NCBI GenBank assembly: GCA_963971285.1
Contig: OZ020244.1
Span: 186,001 to 250,000 of the forward strand
DNA: 64,000 bases
Origin: Astropecten irregularis
Lineage: Eukaryota; Echinodermata; Asteroidea; Paxillosida; Astropectinidae
Direction of reading: 5' to 3'
This document shows, one piece after another, positions 31,008 through 45,551 of this stretch (within the stretch, counting starts at the first letter, position 1; each line of letters opens with the position of its first letter). Made by a program: the position numbers and the translations under genes. The notes below the pieces were generated by a model that saw only the letters and a list, made by a program, of their open reading frames with translations, made no database searches and was not told the DNA's origin.

Positions 31008-31542
31008 CATAATGTTGTTGTTATTTTAAGAAAAAAAATGATTGTACTTAAAAGTGATTTTTAATATTTGATTGTTTTCCGCACTTGTGAAATGATGATT
31101 AAAATTAGGCAAAAATTTAATATATCTTGACCTTATTCTAGATTTAGTATATAATTGATGTGTTATAGAAAACTTATATTCACTGACCCTTACCGATGCA
31201 ACATAAACAATGAAACTTATTTAACATATGCTGTATAAAGTGAAACAACATCTAAATTTATAATTGAATAATATTGGTTTAAATCCAAGACTATGTAATT
31301 TGTCTTTGCTGAAAATGGAAATCATGAGCAATTTATAACTGAAATGTACATTACTGTTTGTGTTACAATGAGTGCAGAAAGATTCTGTCAAGACCAAATT
31401 GACAATTACATAATCTAAGCCTTTGAAAGATTTTACAAATTATAATGCCCCTTTAAACGTTGATATTTTGATAATATTTAGATATTTAAATTTATTGTTT
31501 ATTAATGTTAAGCACTTTTAATGAATGTTTTTACTTAAAGTT

Positions 31543-31760
31543 AATCAATGATGGATCCAACTTACCATAATGCTATTTCATTGCTATTTTAAAAATGAAA
31601 AGAAATTTGAACTCAAAAGATAGCATTTTGTTTTTACATGAAAACTATGTTTTATGATAATTAGGTTCAGAAAAGTCTTAAAATTCTGTTTGAATAATAT
31701 GAAAAAGAAAATGTATCTAAATTGAAGAAAAATACAAACACTTTGGATCGTTCAATGATT
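31543..31760. mobile_element. Second MITE of the same family
   Basis: AATCAATGATGGATCCAA at the left and TTTGGATCGTTCAATGATT at the right, 218 bp. The counterpart at 51302-51488 is shorter by an internal deletion. Confidence 0.65.
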
Positions 31761-32961
31761 AACACTTATATCAGTGTGAATAAATGAATGTTAAATGTTT
31801 TTATAATAAAAATGCCACAAGTCCATTATACAGAAACTGAGGTTAGGAAATGCTTGAAATATGGACAAGTGTCCTACCACTGTATTACCAGTAACCTTTT
31901 ATATGTTGATTTGTTCAAATACTGAGAATGATATCAGTAATTAACCTTTCCATTGCAAGCTTAAAATGTTTGGATAATAACCTTGTTACCTTTGAGAAAA
32001 CCATGCCTTACCCAGTCTTGAGTTGAAAAAAGGTATTAATATTCATGCCTAAAATATTCATTTATAACATGATTTGAAAAATAGTTTGATGTTGAAATTA
32101 CACACATAGATTGAACAGCCTGACTAAACAGCAACTTCATCTGCTACTTGTGTTGCTGCTCTTAAATATTCTGTAATTATATAAATCCACGAATGAATGT
32201 TTTCTCTCAAACTCTAAGGATTGTAATTGTTACCCCCAAGATAAGTTATGAAAATAATTATCCCAAATACTAGTTTGTAAATGATGGATATTTTGAAATA
32301 AATGAAGCATTTAATGTGGTGAAATAATAGAATGTATTCAATTTTGCCTTAATTTGTGTTTGTCTGTGTGTCAGTGCTTACAGGTATTCATCATTTCCTT
32401 TATATTCATGACCCTTTGTTTGGATGTTGCTAATAAATAATACTCTTCCATGAAAAGGGTTTATATTGCCTTTATAAGACTCTGCCATAGTATTCCACTG
32501 AAAGCAGTAAAATATTACACAGAATTTATACCTTTTACACCCAAGCCAAGGACAAGGCACAAGGATGTTAGATATTAATATAAGGTAACTGGTCATTAAT
32601 CGACGTCAGAGGGCGGTAAACACTTTATATTCAGCAGTTTTGTTTGTGCTTTCGAGAAAAATAAAATAATTCAGTGATCTGACACCACTTAAGTTATCTG
32701 CTGCCCTCTATCACACTGTTTACTACTTAGCAACGGCAACCTGTAGCAAAGGGACATGACCCTATTATTTACACTTTGGCACGCGACAAACATTGTTCAC
32801 ATTCCTGACATTCTGCAGCGCACTTCAGAATAACAACATTGTTCAGAATGGCGACACATGGCGTTCACTTGCAAGGAATGCAGTTGTTTTATTGAGGCAT
32901 GCATTAGGGCTCAAAACTTGAAAGAAAATAATTATAAACACTTTACTGGATTAATTAATCT

Positions 32962-33217
32962 GGGCCGATTTCACGGCCCTGCATGCTTAGCACAAAAACA
33001 AATTTGCTTAAATTGATAAAAATGAAATTTCTGTCTTAATAAAAACAGGATAAACAACCAAATTTCCATGTTTTGTGTATCACTTGTGATTGTTATTTGG
33101 CTGTTGTTCGCTGATCATGAATATCAAACGGAATTTTTAATGGTGGTTTTTTATTGGGCAAGACATTTTTGTGCTTAGCAATTCTGTGTGTGCTTAGCAG
33201 CTCCATGAAATTGGCCC
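32962..33217. mobile_element. MITE with GGGCCGATTTCA / TGAAATTGGCCC ends
   Basis: Imperfect inverted ends of about 50-60 bp. Both ends repeat the word GTGCTTAGCA or its complement just inside the terminus. 256 bp, non-coding. The terminal GGGCCGATTTCA is shared with the 759-bp element at 3435. No clean target duplication is visible. Confidence 0.7.
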
Positions 33218-35404
33218 CATTATAGTAGTACCAATGTAAAGATATCAGAATGTCGGTGACCAGACTGCTCACTATGCATTATCCTATAGCCTTCACAATC
33301 CTGGACACCAGACTACATGTATTTGTTTACCTCCAATAAAGTCACGTACACGTGTGAAGAGTTTGCTGTAAAACTTGCTACAAAGAAGTCGTAAAATGGC
33401 TCCAAATGGAAAGGTTAGCACTGTCAGTTGTAATTTCCATAAACTATTGGTCGAGGGGACTTCATTCTAAGCAGCAATGATCGCTCTGAAGAATATTTGG
33501 TCGATTTTTCATGATTAAACATTCACTTGTCTCGCTCGGTTGTCGATGTGATTGTGGTGTGCTGTGAATGAAACATGTACAGAACAGTAGTCAGTACATT
33601 GTTGGCAATTTTGCAGACATCAATAATTCATAGTCCATTACGTGCGTGAAACATGATAATCCTGAAAATGATATTTGTTTGTTATGATAGGCACAGGTCA
33701 TGATTAAAGTGTATTTTCACAGTTATGAATAAACAGTGCCACCATTAAGCCTAGCTATAAGAATTGATGTATTTAATAGTCATGTACAACCAAGGATAGA
33801 TATGTCACTTCATGTTACAGCAATTATCCATGATATGTCATTTTGTGGTGCAACCAATTATGACCATTAAGATAATGATGTCAGATAATATGATTACCAT
33901 TGTTTCTATTGCATGCATGTTGAGTGTGGTTTTGCATGTCACTGACTCCCCTCAGTATAGCAGCATATTTGTGACTATTCTTAGTAATTATTTGATCAAG
34001 CATTATTAAACTACAAAACTCAAAACTCTGCCAAGTTTCCAAACACTTGTTTGCTGACCTCAAAATTGAAATCTAACAGTAAATGTGAGATTAATAACAG
34101 GAAAGTGTAATTCTCTTCTCTTATAGGAACTTGATGTAAATGCTGGTCCAATGGCATTGGTTTAATATCTGCAAGCAACAACAAGCTATTAGTGCACAGG
34201 CACAGTGTACTGCCGACTCACTGCAAAAGTGAGTAAGACTATTTTCTCAATAATAAGAGTGTTCGCCAAATGCAGATTGATAGACAGCCCAGTCATGATA
34301 AAAGTCAACAGAGCCATGTGTAGAGCAATCTCTCCCATAGATCACTGCAGAAGATCAGTAGTCTTTGCTTAATATACATTAGGCAGCAAAGCAGGATTGT
34401 TGACCATGTAATAATTGGCAGTGAACTGAGTCAACCATGGCATGTTGAGATGAAAAAACCCAGCTTGTGTAATAATGTAACAGCTTGCTCAATATCTTGA
34501 TACATAGCAACAGTGTTATTAGTCTGGGGAATTCTAATACAGTCTAGGCTTATGCTATCAGTGAAGTCAGTGTACCAGACATGATACAAATCATAACTCA
34601 CAAGAGACCAGCTTCATTGAGCTGCTTCAGCAGAACATATTGCTGGGCAAGTTTTCATGCTAAGCAAAAATCAGCTGAATACCAGCCACAAGGAATGCAT
34701 TCAACATGGCATTTCACTGGTAACCATGCATTTGCTTAGCCAACAATGTTTGTGCTGAGCAGTTAGATGAAACTGCCCTTGGTATATTGGCCTTGTTGCC
34801 TCTTTCAACAATTCTCAGCATAATTGTAAGGACTGGTAACAAACATTTGCCAGCAGTACATTCGATAAATATTGGAAGAGAATTGTGAGTACATGTTTTT
34901 GTTGGGGGCCATGACTTTTTCTTGCCACAAATGTAGGCTATAGCTTCTATGTAAAGCACTGGAAACTATATTCAAACAGCTTCTTTCAGTGGTGTCACTC
35001 AGTGAAGAACTAATAACATGGTCTCATTTTTATATCAAATAAACTGACTTAATTACAATGTGACTATGGGAGCTGTCATTTTTGACAGTGGTTTATTTCG
35101 ATCATAATATGCCATTAGGCCTATGTCTATATTGTCATTCCATTATAAAGAGCACATCATTAGTGCTCATTGTGTAATGCAATGTACTATACGTGCCCAT
35201 TGCTTCATAAGCACTCACCTATTCTGGGCATGGCATGTTACAATGTTGCAGGTATTTGAATCAATTGACTATCAGTACACTAGGAAGCATATTAGATGGA
35301 GGACTTTCAAGCAAACTCAGATTTGTATTCTCCTTGTCAAGAGAATATCGGTACTAAGTAAATACTAATTTACATTTTTCGGGGGCATAGACCTACATAA
35401 TTAT

Positions 35405-35575
35405 ATGTATAGTGTGGCCTGGGTTCGATCCCAGCTTGGGTCATTATGTGAGTAGAGTTGTACGTTGGTTCTCTCCTATGCTACGATAGTTTGTCTCCAG
35501 GTTCTCCTGTTTTCCTCCCTCCCCAAAAATCAACCACTATGGCTGGCAGCCAAGTGCACTCATGAATGCCAGCAA
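35405..35575 (+). repeat. tRNA-derived SINE fragment
   Basis: GGGTTCGATCCCAGC (35421-35435) is a perfect Pol III B-box, followed by TTGGTTCTCTCC and CCAGGTTCTCCTGTTTTCCTCCCTCCC, which resemble the conserved central part of several metazoan SINE families. The A-box half is missing. Confidence 0.45.
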
Positions 35576-36045
35576 CTCACTCACTTTCCAGAGGTTTACT
35601 TTTCAGACTCTGATTAGAGGCTGGAAACTATGTATACTATTGGTACAATTGGATTGTGAATGATGTACATTTTACATGGTACATCTATAGACATATATAC
35701 TATAGCTGTTTCCAATCAATGTGTTTGTGCGTACAACTGTTGATAATTTAATTGCTCATAATACATGTACAATCATGTATAAACCCACAATCAGAGTATT
35801 AACCATACAATGGTTAATCCTTGAGTAGTTGTACAGTAGTTATATTAATACTTGTTTACATGTATGGCTAGAAATGTCAAGGAGGCTGATTGATTACCTA
35901 ATTATTGGCATGTTATATGTTGGTATAACTGTCATGCATTGTGGACCGTTTCACTAATACAAGGACACTAAGCTTGTGTATACTGCTGGTATGCCTATCT
36001 GCTTGTCTCTTCTGTTATTTCAATAGAACTGAGTCATAGTGCATA

Positions 36046-36353
36046 GATTGATTTTCTACCTGTACATGTACATATATATGACTGCCTTGAATTGCGTCTT
36101 GTTCCACTAATTGATGGAGACCTTCTACACATAATTGTAGATGTATCCTTGCTTCTTCTCTAATCTATACAAGAGTAGGTGGTCTATACATGGAAGGATT
36201 GATTTTCTACCTGTACATGTACATATATGACTGCCTTGCATTGCGTCTTGTTCCACTAATTGATGGAGACCTTCTACACATAATTGTAGACGTATCCTTG
36301 CTTCTTCTCTAATCTATACAACGGACTCAGAGTAGGTGGTCTATACATGGAAG
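36046..36353. repeat. Tandem duplication, ~151/157-bp units
   Basis: GATTGATTTTCTACCTGTACATG... occurs at 36046 and 36197, with the next unit beginning at 36354. Copies differ by a few bases and a 6-bp insertion (GGACTC). Diverged members continue at 45690-46560. Confidence 0.75.
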
Positions 36354-37816
36354 GATTGATTTTCTATTATTTGCTTACCTTGTTTACCTATCGTAGTTTT
36401 CAGGTTGCCTAATTAAGGGCTTCATGATTCCTATTACACTTCTTATACTCTGCGAGTGCTTCTCTACTCCCACGCGCACTGCTCATTCGTCTTTGTGCAC
36501 AGCCACGGCTCAATTCTAGAAGTAGGTAAATTATCTTGCTCAAGAAATTTTCATTATTTGACATACAGCGCCGAAGCATAAATTGTTCTGCTGGGAAGAA
36601 TAGTGTCATCTTAATAAGTGACAATTATGCACAATGTGAAGCTCAATGGCATGCAAATGATGGCATGAAACTTGTAGCCAATCACATTCTCTTGGGTGTG
36701 TGTCGGGTCGCTTTGAGTGCAGGCAGCAGAAATTGTACAGCCTCTTTGTTACATTTAGTTGAAGAGCTCAGTCACGCTCAATACATATGTACATGTACAG
36801 TGTATGCTTCTTGATGTAGAGTGTTTAGTTGCATTTGCCAGCAGTTAATGTCCGGTCCATTACCTGCATCAGTCAACATGGTCTATATCAATTTGTTGTC
36901 TGGCTTTCACTAATGCTAATGTCACCTGCTACAGTAGCAACATAATATCAAACGTGGGTAACATGCACAAATTGTCTGGATGTACCAATCCCACCAAAGA
37001 TTCCCTGGTTTTCAAACTAATTTGAGTTGCCCACCGGCTTTGCCCTAGCTGGTAAAGATTCTAGGTTACCAATTTCCCTACAACTCTTACAGTGTATGAT
37101 CGGTATCCTTCCTGTCATCTGTGTTTGGAATTTTGAGGCAGGTTTATTTAGGGCGGATTTCCTAATCACATACTTTGGCTTTATATGCGGGTCAGGGAAT
37201 TTACTGTTTGTTCCAAGTTCCCCCCCCCCTTCTGCTCCGTTTGGAGTTGTCCATCTCAAGCCATTCCTTCCTCATTGGAGCTGCACTGATCTTCTGCATC
37301 TCATTTGGGTGTGGCCAAGGCTGACATTCAATCTATAGGGCATAGGTGTTCCAATGCATTTTTATCCTACATACATACAGTCCCATTGACACATGGAAAC
37401 CTCCCAAGAATTATTGCTCTCTCATGGCCCGTATCATCCAACCCTTTACACATTATGACGTCCATCTGGGATTTCGATTTTGTTCATCTTGTGACTAGTT
37501 TGATGTGCTCATGCTTTTATTCAGATGTCATTTTATCTCAGAATTCACTAGAAGGGAAAGGGTGTGGCCGATCTCTATGACCTTTTGGAGCAGCTGATTA
37601 CTATTAGCCAAACACCAGTTTTATTCTGGTTCAGTAAAATTGATGAGTTTACCCTGCACCAGAAGGTGGCAGTATGATGCTCTATTTACATTGGTGCCCA
37701 ATAAATAAATACATCTACACCAGAGTTATTGGTATTACCCAAGCACAATGGTGAATCTTGAAATGCTCAGGAGGATGATTAATTTCCTATTTACTGGTCT
37801 GTGTGTCTAGTACTGT

Positions 37817-38052
37817 CTACCTTACATCATGTGCATTGTGGACTATTTCACTGTTGAAGGCCTATCTGCTTGCCTCTTTGATCTTTTGTTTCTATAGACC
37901 TGAGTCTGTTACATGTAGATAGATTGATATCTTAATTACTGGTCTGTTTGTCTACCTTACATCATGTTCAATGTGGACTATTTCACTGTTGAAGGCCTAT
38001 ATCTGCTTGCCTCTTTGATCTTTTGTTTCTATAGACCTGAGTCTGTTACATG
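37817..38052. repeat. ~134-bp duplication at the gypsy 2 target
   Basis: CTTACATCATGT-CA-TGTGGACTATTTCAC...CCTGAGTCTGTTACATG occurs twice (about 37822-37914 and 37963-38052). Gypsy element 2 is inserted at the end of the second copy, within ACATG. Confidence 0.7.
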
Positions 38053-38106
38053 TGTAGGGATCTGCATTAGTTCCTGTCCCTAGTGTAAATAGTTTTGCTG
38101 CCCCCC

Positions 38107-38112
38107 TATAAA
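38107..38112 (+). promoter_or_regulatory. TATA box of LTR 2
   Basis: TATAAA following a C-run, about 55 bp from the LTR start; repeated in the 3' LTR. Confidence 0.6.
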
Positions 38113-38214
38113 TTTTTGATCTTAACTGTTTCATGCCAAGTTACCTGTAACCCAACTCAGAGCAGACATGTAATAGCAGTTGGGCAACATCCTGGAGACC
38201 ACACAGGGAACTGG

Positions 38215-38300
38215 TGAGTTGGCAGGGCTTGTTAACCTCAAGTCATTCTTATCTGTGACTTGCTGTTAACAAGACCTACAATTTTGTGACTGCCAACTCA
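38215..38300 (+). other. Long hairpin in LTR 2
   Basis: Three nested stems: TGAGTTGGCAG with CTGCCAACTCA (11 bp), CTTGTTAAC with GTTAACAAG (9 bp), CAAGTCA with TGACTTG (7 bp). The 3' LTR has GTTAGCAAG, which keeps the middle stem through a G-U pair. Confidence 0.75.
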
Positions 38301-38383
38301 AAAGTTCTTTTGTGTCCTTTATTTCAGTTGGAAATTATTACACCACTGGCCTGACCCAATACAAAAGGTCAGCAGGTGTAACA

Positions 38384-38509
38384 CATGTAGATAGATTGAT
38401 ATCTTAATTACTGGTCTGTGTGTCTATACCTTGTATTATGTTCACTGTGAGACGTTGTATACCGTATATACATGTAGGTCTTTGATTGCCCCTCCTTTAC
38501 TTTCTATAG
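38384..38509 (+). other. Host-flank copy in place of the retrotransposon leader
   Basis: CATGTAGATAGATTGATATC... to ...CTTTACTTTCTATAG equals 45552-45677 except for one base. The same host repeat is also seen to the left of the element near 37912. The PBS and the gag ATG are missing. Confidence 0.8.
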
Positions 38510-39808
38510 GTGACTGCTGGCCTGTACAGTCTCTCTTCAAAACATCTATGTGAGATTGCGGATGACCTCGGGGTGGAAAACATCACACCCGAGTCATCCC
38601 GGTTACGGATAGTAAAGCTGATTCATCGTCACTTGAATCGTGATGAGGTCGACGATCTACCCGATGGTGGCCTATCGATGTTGAAGGCAGTGCTAGAGGG
38701 CATCGAAAAGTCACTCACGTCAGATGCTGCCTCAAGCCATCTCGATGACCCTACACCATCAAATGATGAAGAGCCAGCCCCCTCCACTCCATCCAGCCAG
38801 ACTCCTCCCAGCCAGACCTCCGATCAAGTCCCGGCCATGCAGACGGCATCCCAAGTGACCCTGCGAAGGGAATTCAAGATTGCAGGACAGATCGGGGGGC
38901 CGGGCCAGGGAGACAAACTCTCCTTCTCCAGCCTGGTTCACCAGATCCAGAGTGGGCTGGACAAGAAATATCCGGAGAAGGAGATTGTGTCAGCTGTGAT
39001 TCGCAGTATAGTTCCGGGGGCGAAACTACGCAGTTACCTGGAAGGGAAAGCAGACCTGACCCTTCCGACTCTGAGACGGATCCTGCGAGCACACTTCCGA
39101 GAGAAAGATGCTACAGAGTTATTCAACCAGCTGTACCGCTTGGTGCAGGAGCAGAAGGAGTCCGCACAAGGCTTTCTCATTCGTGCATTGGAGCTACGTC
39201 AGAGAGTGTTGTTCGCATCTCAAGAAGCAGAATCATCCTTTACGTATGATGCCAGTCTGGTACAGGGTGTGTTCCTTCATTCTGTTCAGACGGGTCTTCG
39301 TGACAGTGGTGTCAAGACAGAGATGCGTCCGCACTTCAACAACAAAACCATCTCAGATGAGGACCTGTTTGAATATCTGAATTCTGCAGCAACAAATGAG
39401 GAGGAGAGCCGGTTAAAGCTACAGGGACGCAAGGGCAGTTCTCAGCATGAGGCTCATGCCAATGTCATCCAGCCTGAAACCAAAGCAGAGCCTCCCAAGA
39501 AAGGAAACTCCCTGATGCAGGAAGTCCAGTCTACTTCTGCTGACATCCTCACCCTGAAGGCCCAGGTCGCAGAGATACGAGATGCCTTGCTCAAGGGACA
39601 AAGCCAGGCAAACCAGGCCCGACCAACTAACCAGCGACCTCGTGGATGTAAAACCTGCCGAGACAATGGTCTGGGAGAGACCTGTCATCACTGCTTCAGG
39701 TGCGGGTCGGAGGAGCACTACGCTCGGGGATGTCGGCTGAACCGAAGAGGACCACGGAGTGATGGGCCGGGAAACGGCCAAGGGCTACCCCCGAGGGACA
39801 GGGTGTAG
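38510..39808 (+). CDS. gag: gag of gypsy element 2 (no ATG)
   Basis: About 432 codons, open from the junction at 38510, where the first codon is GTG; the first in-frame ATG lies about 55 codons in. The N-terminal block (LYSLSSKHLCEIADDLGVEN...SRLRIVKLIHRHLN) is a SAP-like helix pair. The middle region is capsid-like (TLPTLRRILRAHF, LYRLVQEQKESAQGFLIRAL). Near the end there is a zinc knuckle, CFRCGSEEHYARGC, preceded by CKTCRDNGLGETCHHC. It stops at TAG 39806-39808; pol follows in the same frame, so a read-through strategy is possible. Without an ATG and leader this copy is probably not expressed. Confidence 0.85.
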   Translation: MTAGLYSLSSKHLCEIADDLGVENITPESSRLRIVKLIHRHLNRDEVDDLPDGGLSMLKAVLEGIEKSLTSDAASSHLDDPTPSNDEEPAPSTPSSQTPPSQTSDQVPAMQTASQVTLRREFKIAGQIGGPGQGDKLSFSSLVHQIQSGLDKKYPEKEIVSAVIRSIVPGAKLRSYLEGKADLTLPTLRRILRAHFREKDATELFNQLYRLVQEQKESAQGFLIRALELRQRVLFASQEAESSFTYDASLVQGVFLHSVQTGLRDSGVKTEMRPHFNNKTISDEDLFEYLNSAATNEEESRLKLQGRKGSSQHEAHANVIQPETKAEPPKKGNSLMQEVQSTSADILTLKAQVAEIRDALLKGQSQANQARPTNQRPRGCKTCRDNGLGETCHHCFRCGSEEHYARGCRLNRRGPRSDGPGNGQGLPPRDRV

Positions 39809-40684
39809 CTGCAGACAACCAAGATTCAAGGTCCCAGAACAGTAACGAAGGGAGACGGCGTCCGGTTTTCTATGGCTACGGGACAGGTGTGTCATTTGAC
39901 CCCCAAACAACATAAGGAAGTTGCTCGACTTGTTGGAGGCAAATGCCTAGTTGAGTGTTACCTCCAAGGAGTACACACCGAGGCCCTGTGGGACACCGGA
40001 GCGCAGGTATCCATTGTCCCCCTTTCATGGATGAAGAGGAATCTTCCAGGTATGCGGTTACATGCAGTTGAAGAGCTTATGGAGGCAGACGAAAAGTTTC
40101 AGTTGACGGCAGCTAATTGAACTACTATACCATTCAAAGGATGGGTAGAATTGAGGTTCCAATTAAGGGAGACTGAAGCTCAACAAGGGATGACAGTTCC
40201 TCTCCTGGTCAGCTTAGACGAAATTGCACAACCCATCATTGGCTACAATGTAATTGAATTGCTGATGAAAGACAAAGGATCCTCTCCATCCATGCGGTCA
40301 GCATTTCCGGGACTGAGACCCAACCAGTTCGATGCACTTGTTGGTTTTATCCACCACAACAACCCAGATGACTTCTGTGAGGTGAAAGTAGGCAGAAAAG
40401 ACATACTCGTACCAGCAGGGAAAGCCGTGATTATCACAGGTCGAGCTCACCCAGGACCAGTGACGAAGGAGATGACTGTGATGTTCGAACCAGACGTACA
40501 ACCATGCTGGTCTGATGATCTTCAGATGGATGAGTCAGTCGTCAATGTTCCTAAGGGATCATGTTGCAAGATTAACATCCTGGTGTCGAACAACGGATGC
40601 AGAGATCACACAATCAAGCGACGAACAGTGCTGGGACGGCTCCAACTGATACAGTCCATCGTCCCTGATGATCTGAAGCCATAG
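39809..40684 (+). pseudogene. pol: Protease region of gypsy element 2 pol (two in-frame stops)
   Basis: Same frame as gag. Protease active site ALWDTGAQVSIVPLSW near 39989-40036. A TGA at 40118-40120 interrupts TAAN|TTIPFKGWVEL; a TAG at 40682-40684 ends VPDDLKP just before the RT part. The TGA is probably a point mutation. The TAG could be native or mutated. The region between the stops contains VPLLVSLDEIAQPIIGYNVIE, the C-terminal protease block. Confidence 0.75.
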
Positions 40685-44764
<4,080 letters not shown>

Positions 44765-45218
44765 GGTCATTCGTCTTCCAGAGTTTCTCATTCTGCCGCG
44801 TGACCCGCAGGCTTATCCATTGAGACCATGACGCCCGGTAACAGAGACACTTGTTCCAGTAGCTGGAAGTGTGAACTTTTGAGAACACATTGTTCGTGAA
44901 ATTTCAGTCAGTTTGTTTTATGATCTTTTTGATCAGGCAGCTTAGGATTTCCAGAATTAGCTACTCTAGAATTCCTGACACCATTATTCTCTTTTGTGTT
45001 TGCGAAATACCTTTTGAATAGAAATTTTCTTGACTGAGTTACAAAATTTCCTTCCAACAAGTTCACTAAACGGCAATTGTTTTTTTTATTTTTTTGTGTC
45101 TTTTGCTTGTTCAGGAGTTCAGTGATGATTTCAAATGCAAGGTGATGTGTTGAGATAGATATGTTTTTTTTTTGTTCTCTAAAATGTTTGGGACAACATT
45201 TGATTTTTGGGGGACGCA
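44765..45218 (+). other. 3' untranslated part of gypsy element 2
   Basis: No ORF. It ends TGATTTTTGGGGGACGCA immediately before the 3' LTR, a likely polypurine tract. Confidence 0.65.
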
Positions 45219-45551
45219 TGTAGGGATCTGCATTAGTTCCTGTCCCTAGTGTAAATAGTTTTGCTGCCCCCCTATAAATTTTTGATCTTAACTGTTTCAT
45301 GCCAAGTTTCCTGTAACCCAACTCAGAGCAGACATGTAATAGCAGTTGGGCAGCATCCTGGAGACCACACAGGGAACTGGTGAGTTGGCAGGGCTTGTTA
45401 ACCTCAAGTCATTCTTATCTGTGACTTGCTGTTAGCAAGACCTACAATATTTTGTGACTGCCAACTCAAAAGTTCTTTTGTGTCCTTTATTTCAGTTGGA
45501 AATTATTACACCACTGGCCTGACCCAATACAAAAGGTCAGCAGGTGTAACA
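45219..45551 (+). repeat. 3' LTR of gypsy element 2
   Basis: 333 bp matching 38053-38383, followed by the target duplication CATG. Confidence 0.92.

Larger units (their letters stand above)
29778..32822. repeat. Segmental duplication, copy 1 (downstream flank of FREP copy 1)
   Basis: From TACTGGG-GATTTCAAAT-GTATATG onward this matches 49548-52528 almost base by base with small indels, up to GACATTCTGCAGCGCACTTCA. With the FREP genes this makes a duplicated block of at least about 5 kb. No gene is seen in it. Confidence 0.88.
33219..38048. other. Intergenic region with scattered repeats, no gene established
   Basis: A possible tiny two-exon frame starts at ATG 33396 (MAPNGK, donor AAG|GTTAGC at 33413/33414) and could join TTCTCTTATAG|GAACTTG at about 34126 in frame, giving only 18 codons. 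34618-34780 looks like a decayed relative of the 32962 MITE (TTGCTTAGCC, GTGCTGAGCAG near its end). No long open frame with recognisable protein content is present on either strand. Confidence 0.4.
38053..38383 (+). repeat. 5' LTR of gypsy element 2
   Basis: Starts TGTAGGGATCTGCATTAG and ends CAGCAGGTGTAACA. TATAAA is at 38107-38112. It differs from the 3' LTR by about three substitutions and a 2-bp indel. CTG|GTGAGT (38213/38214) and TTTATTTCAG (38318-38327) could act as a 114-nt intron. Confidence 0.9.

Noticed and set aside
37017-37338. Overlapping 80- to 103-codon frames on both strands
   Set aside because: No domain, no splice context, and similar lengths on both strands suggest chance.
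38214-38327. Annotated intron in LTR 2
   Set aside because: Splice-like ends are present but the segment is also explained by a long hairpin; without transcripts I do not call an intron.
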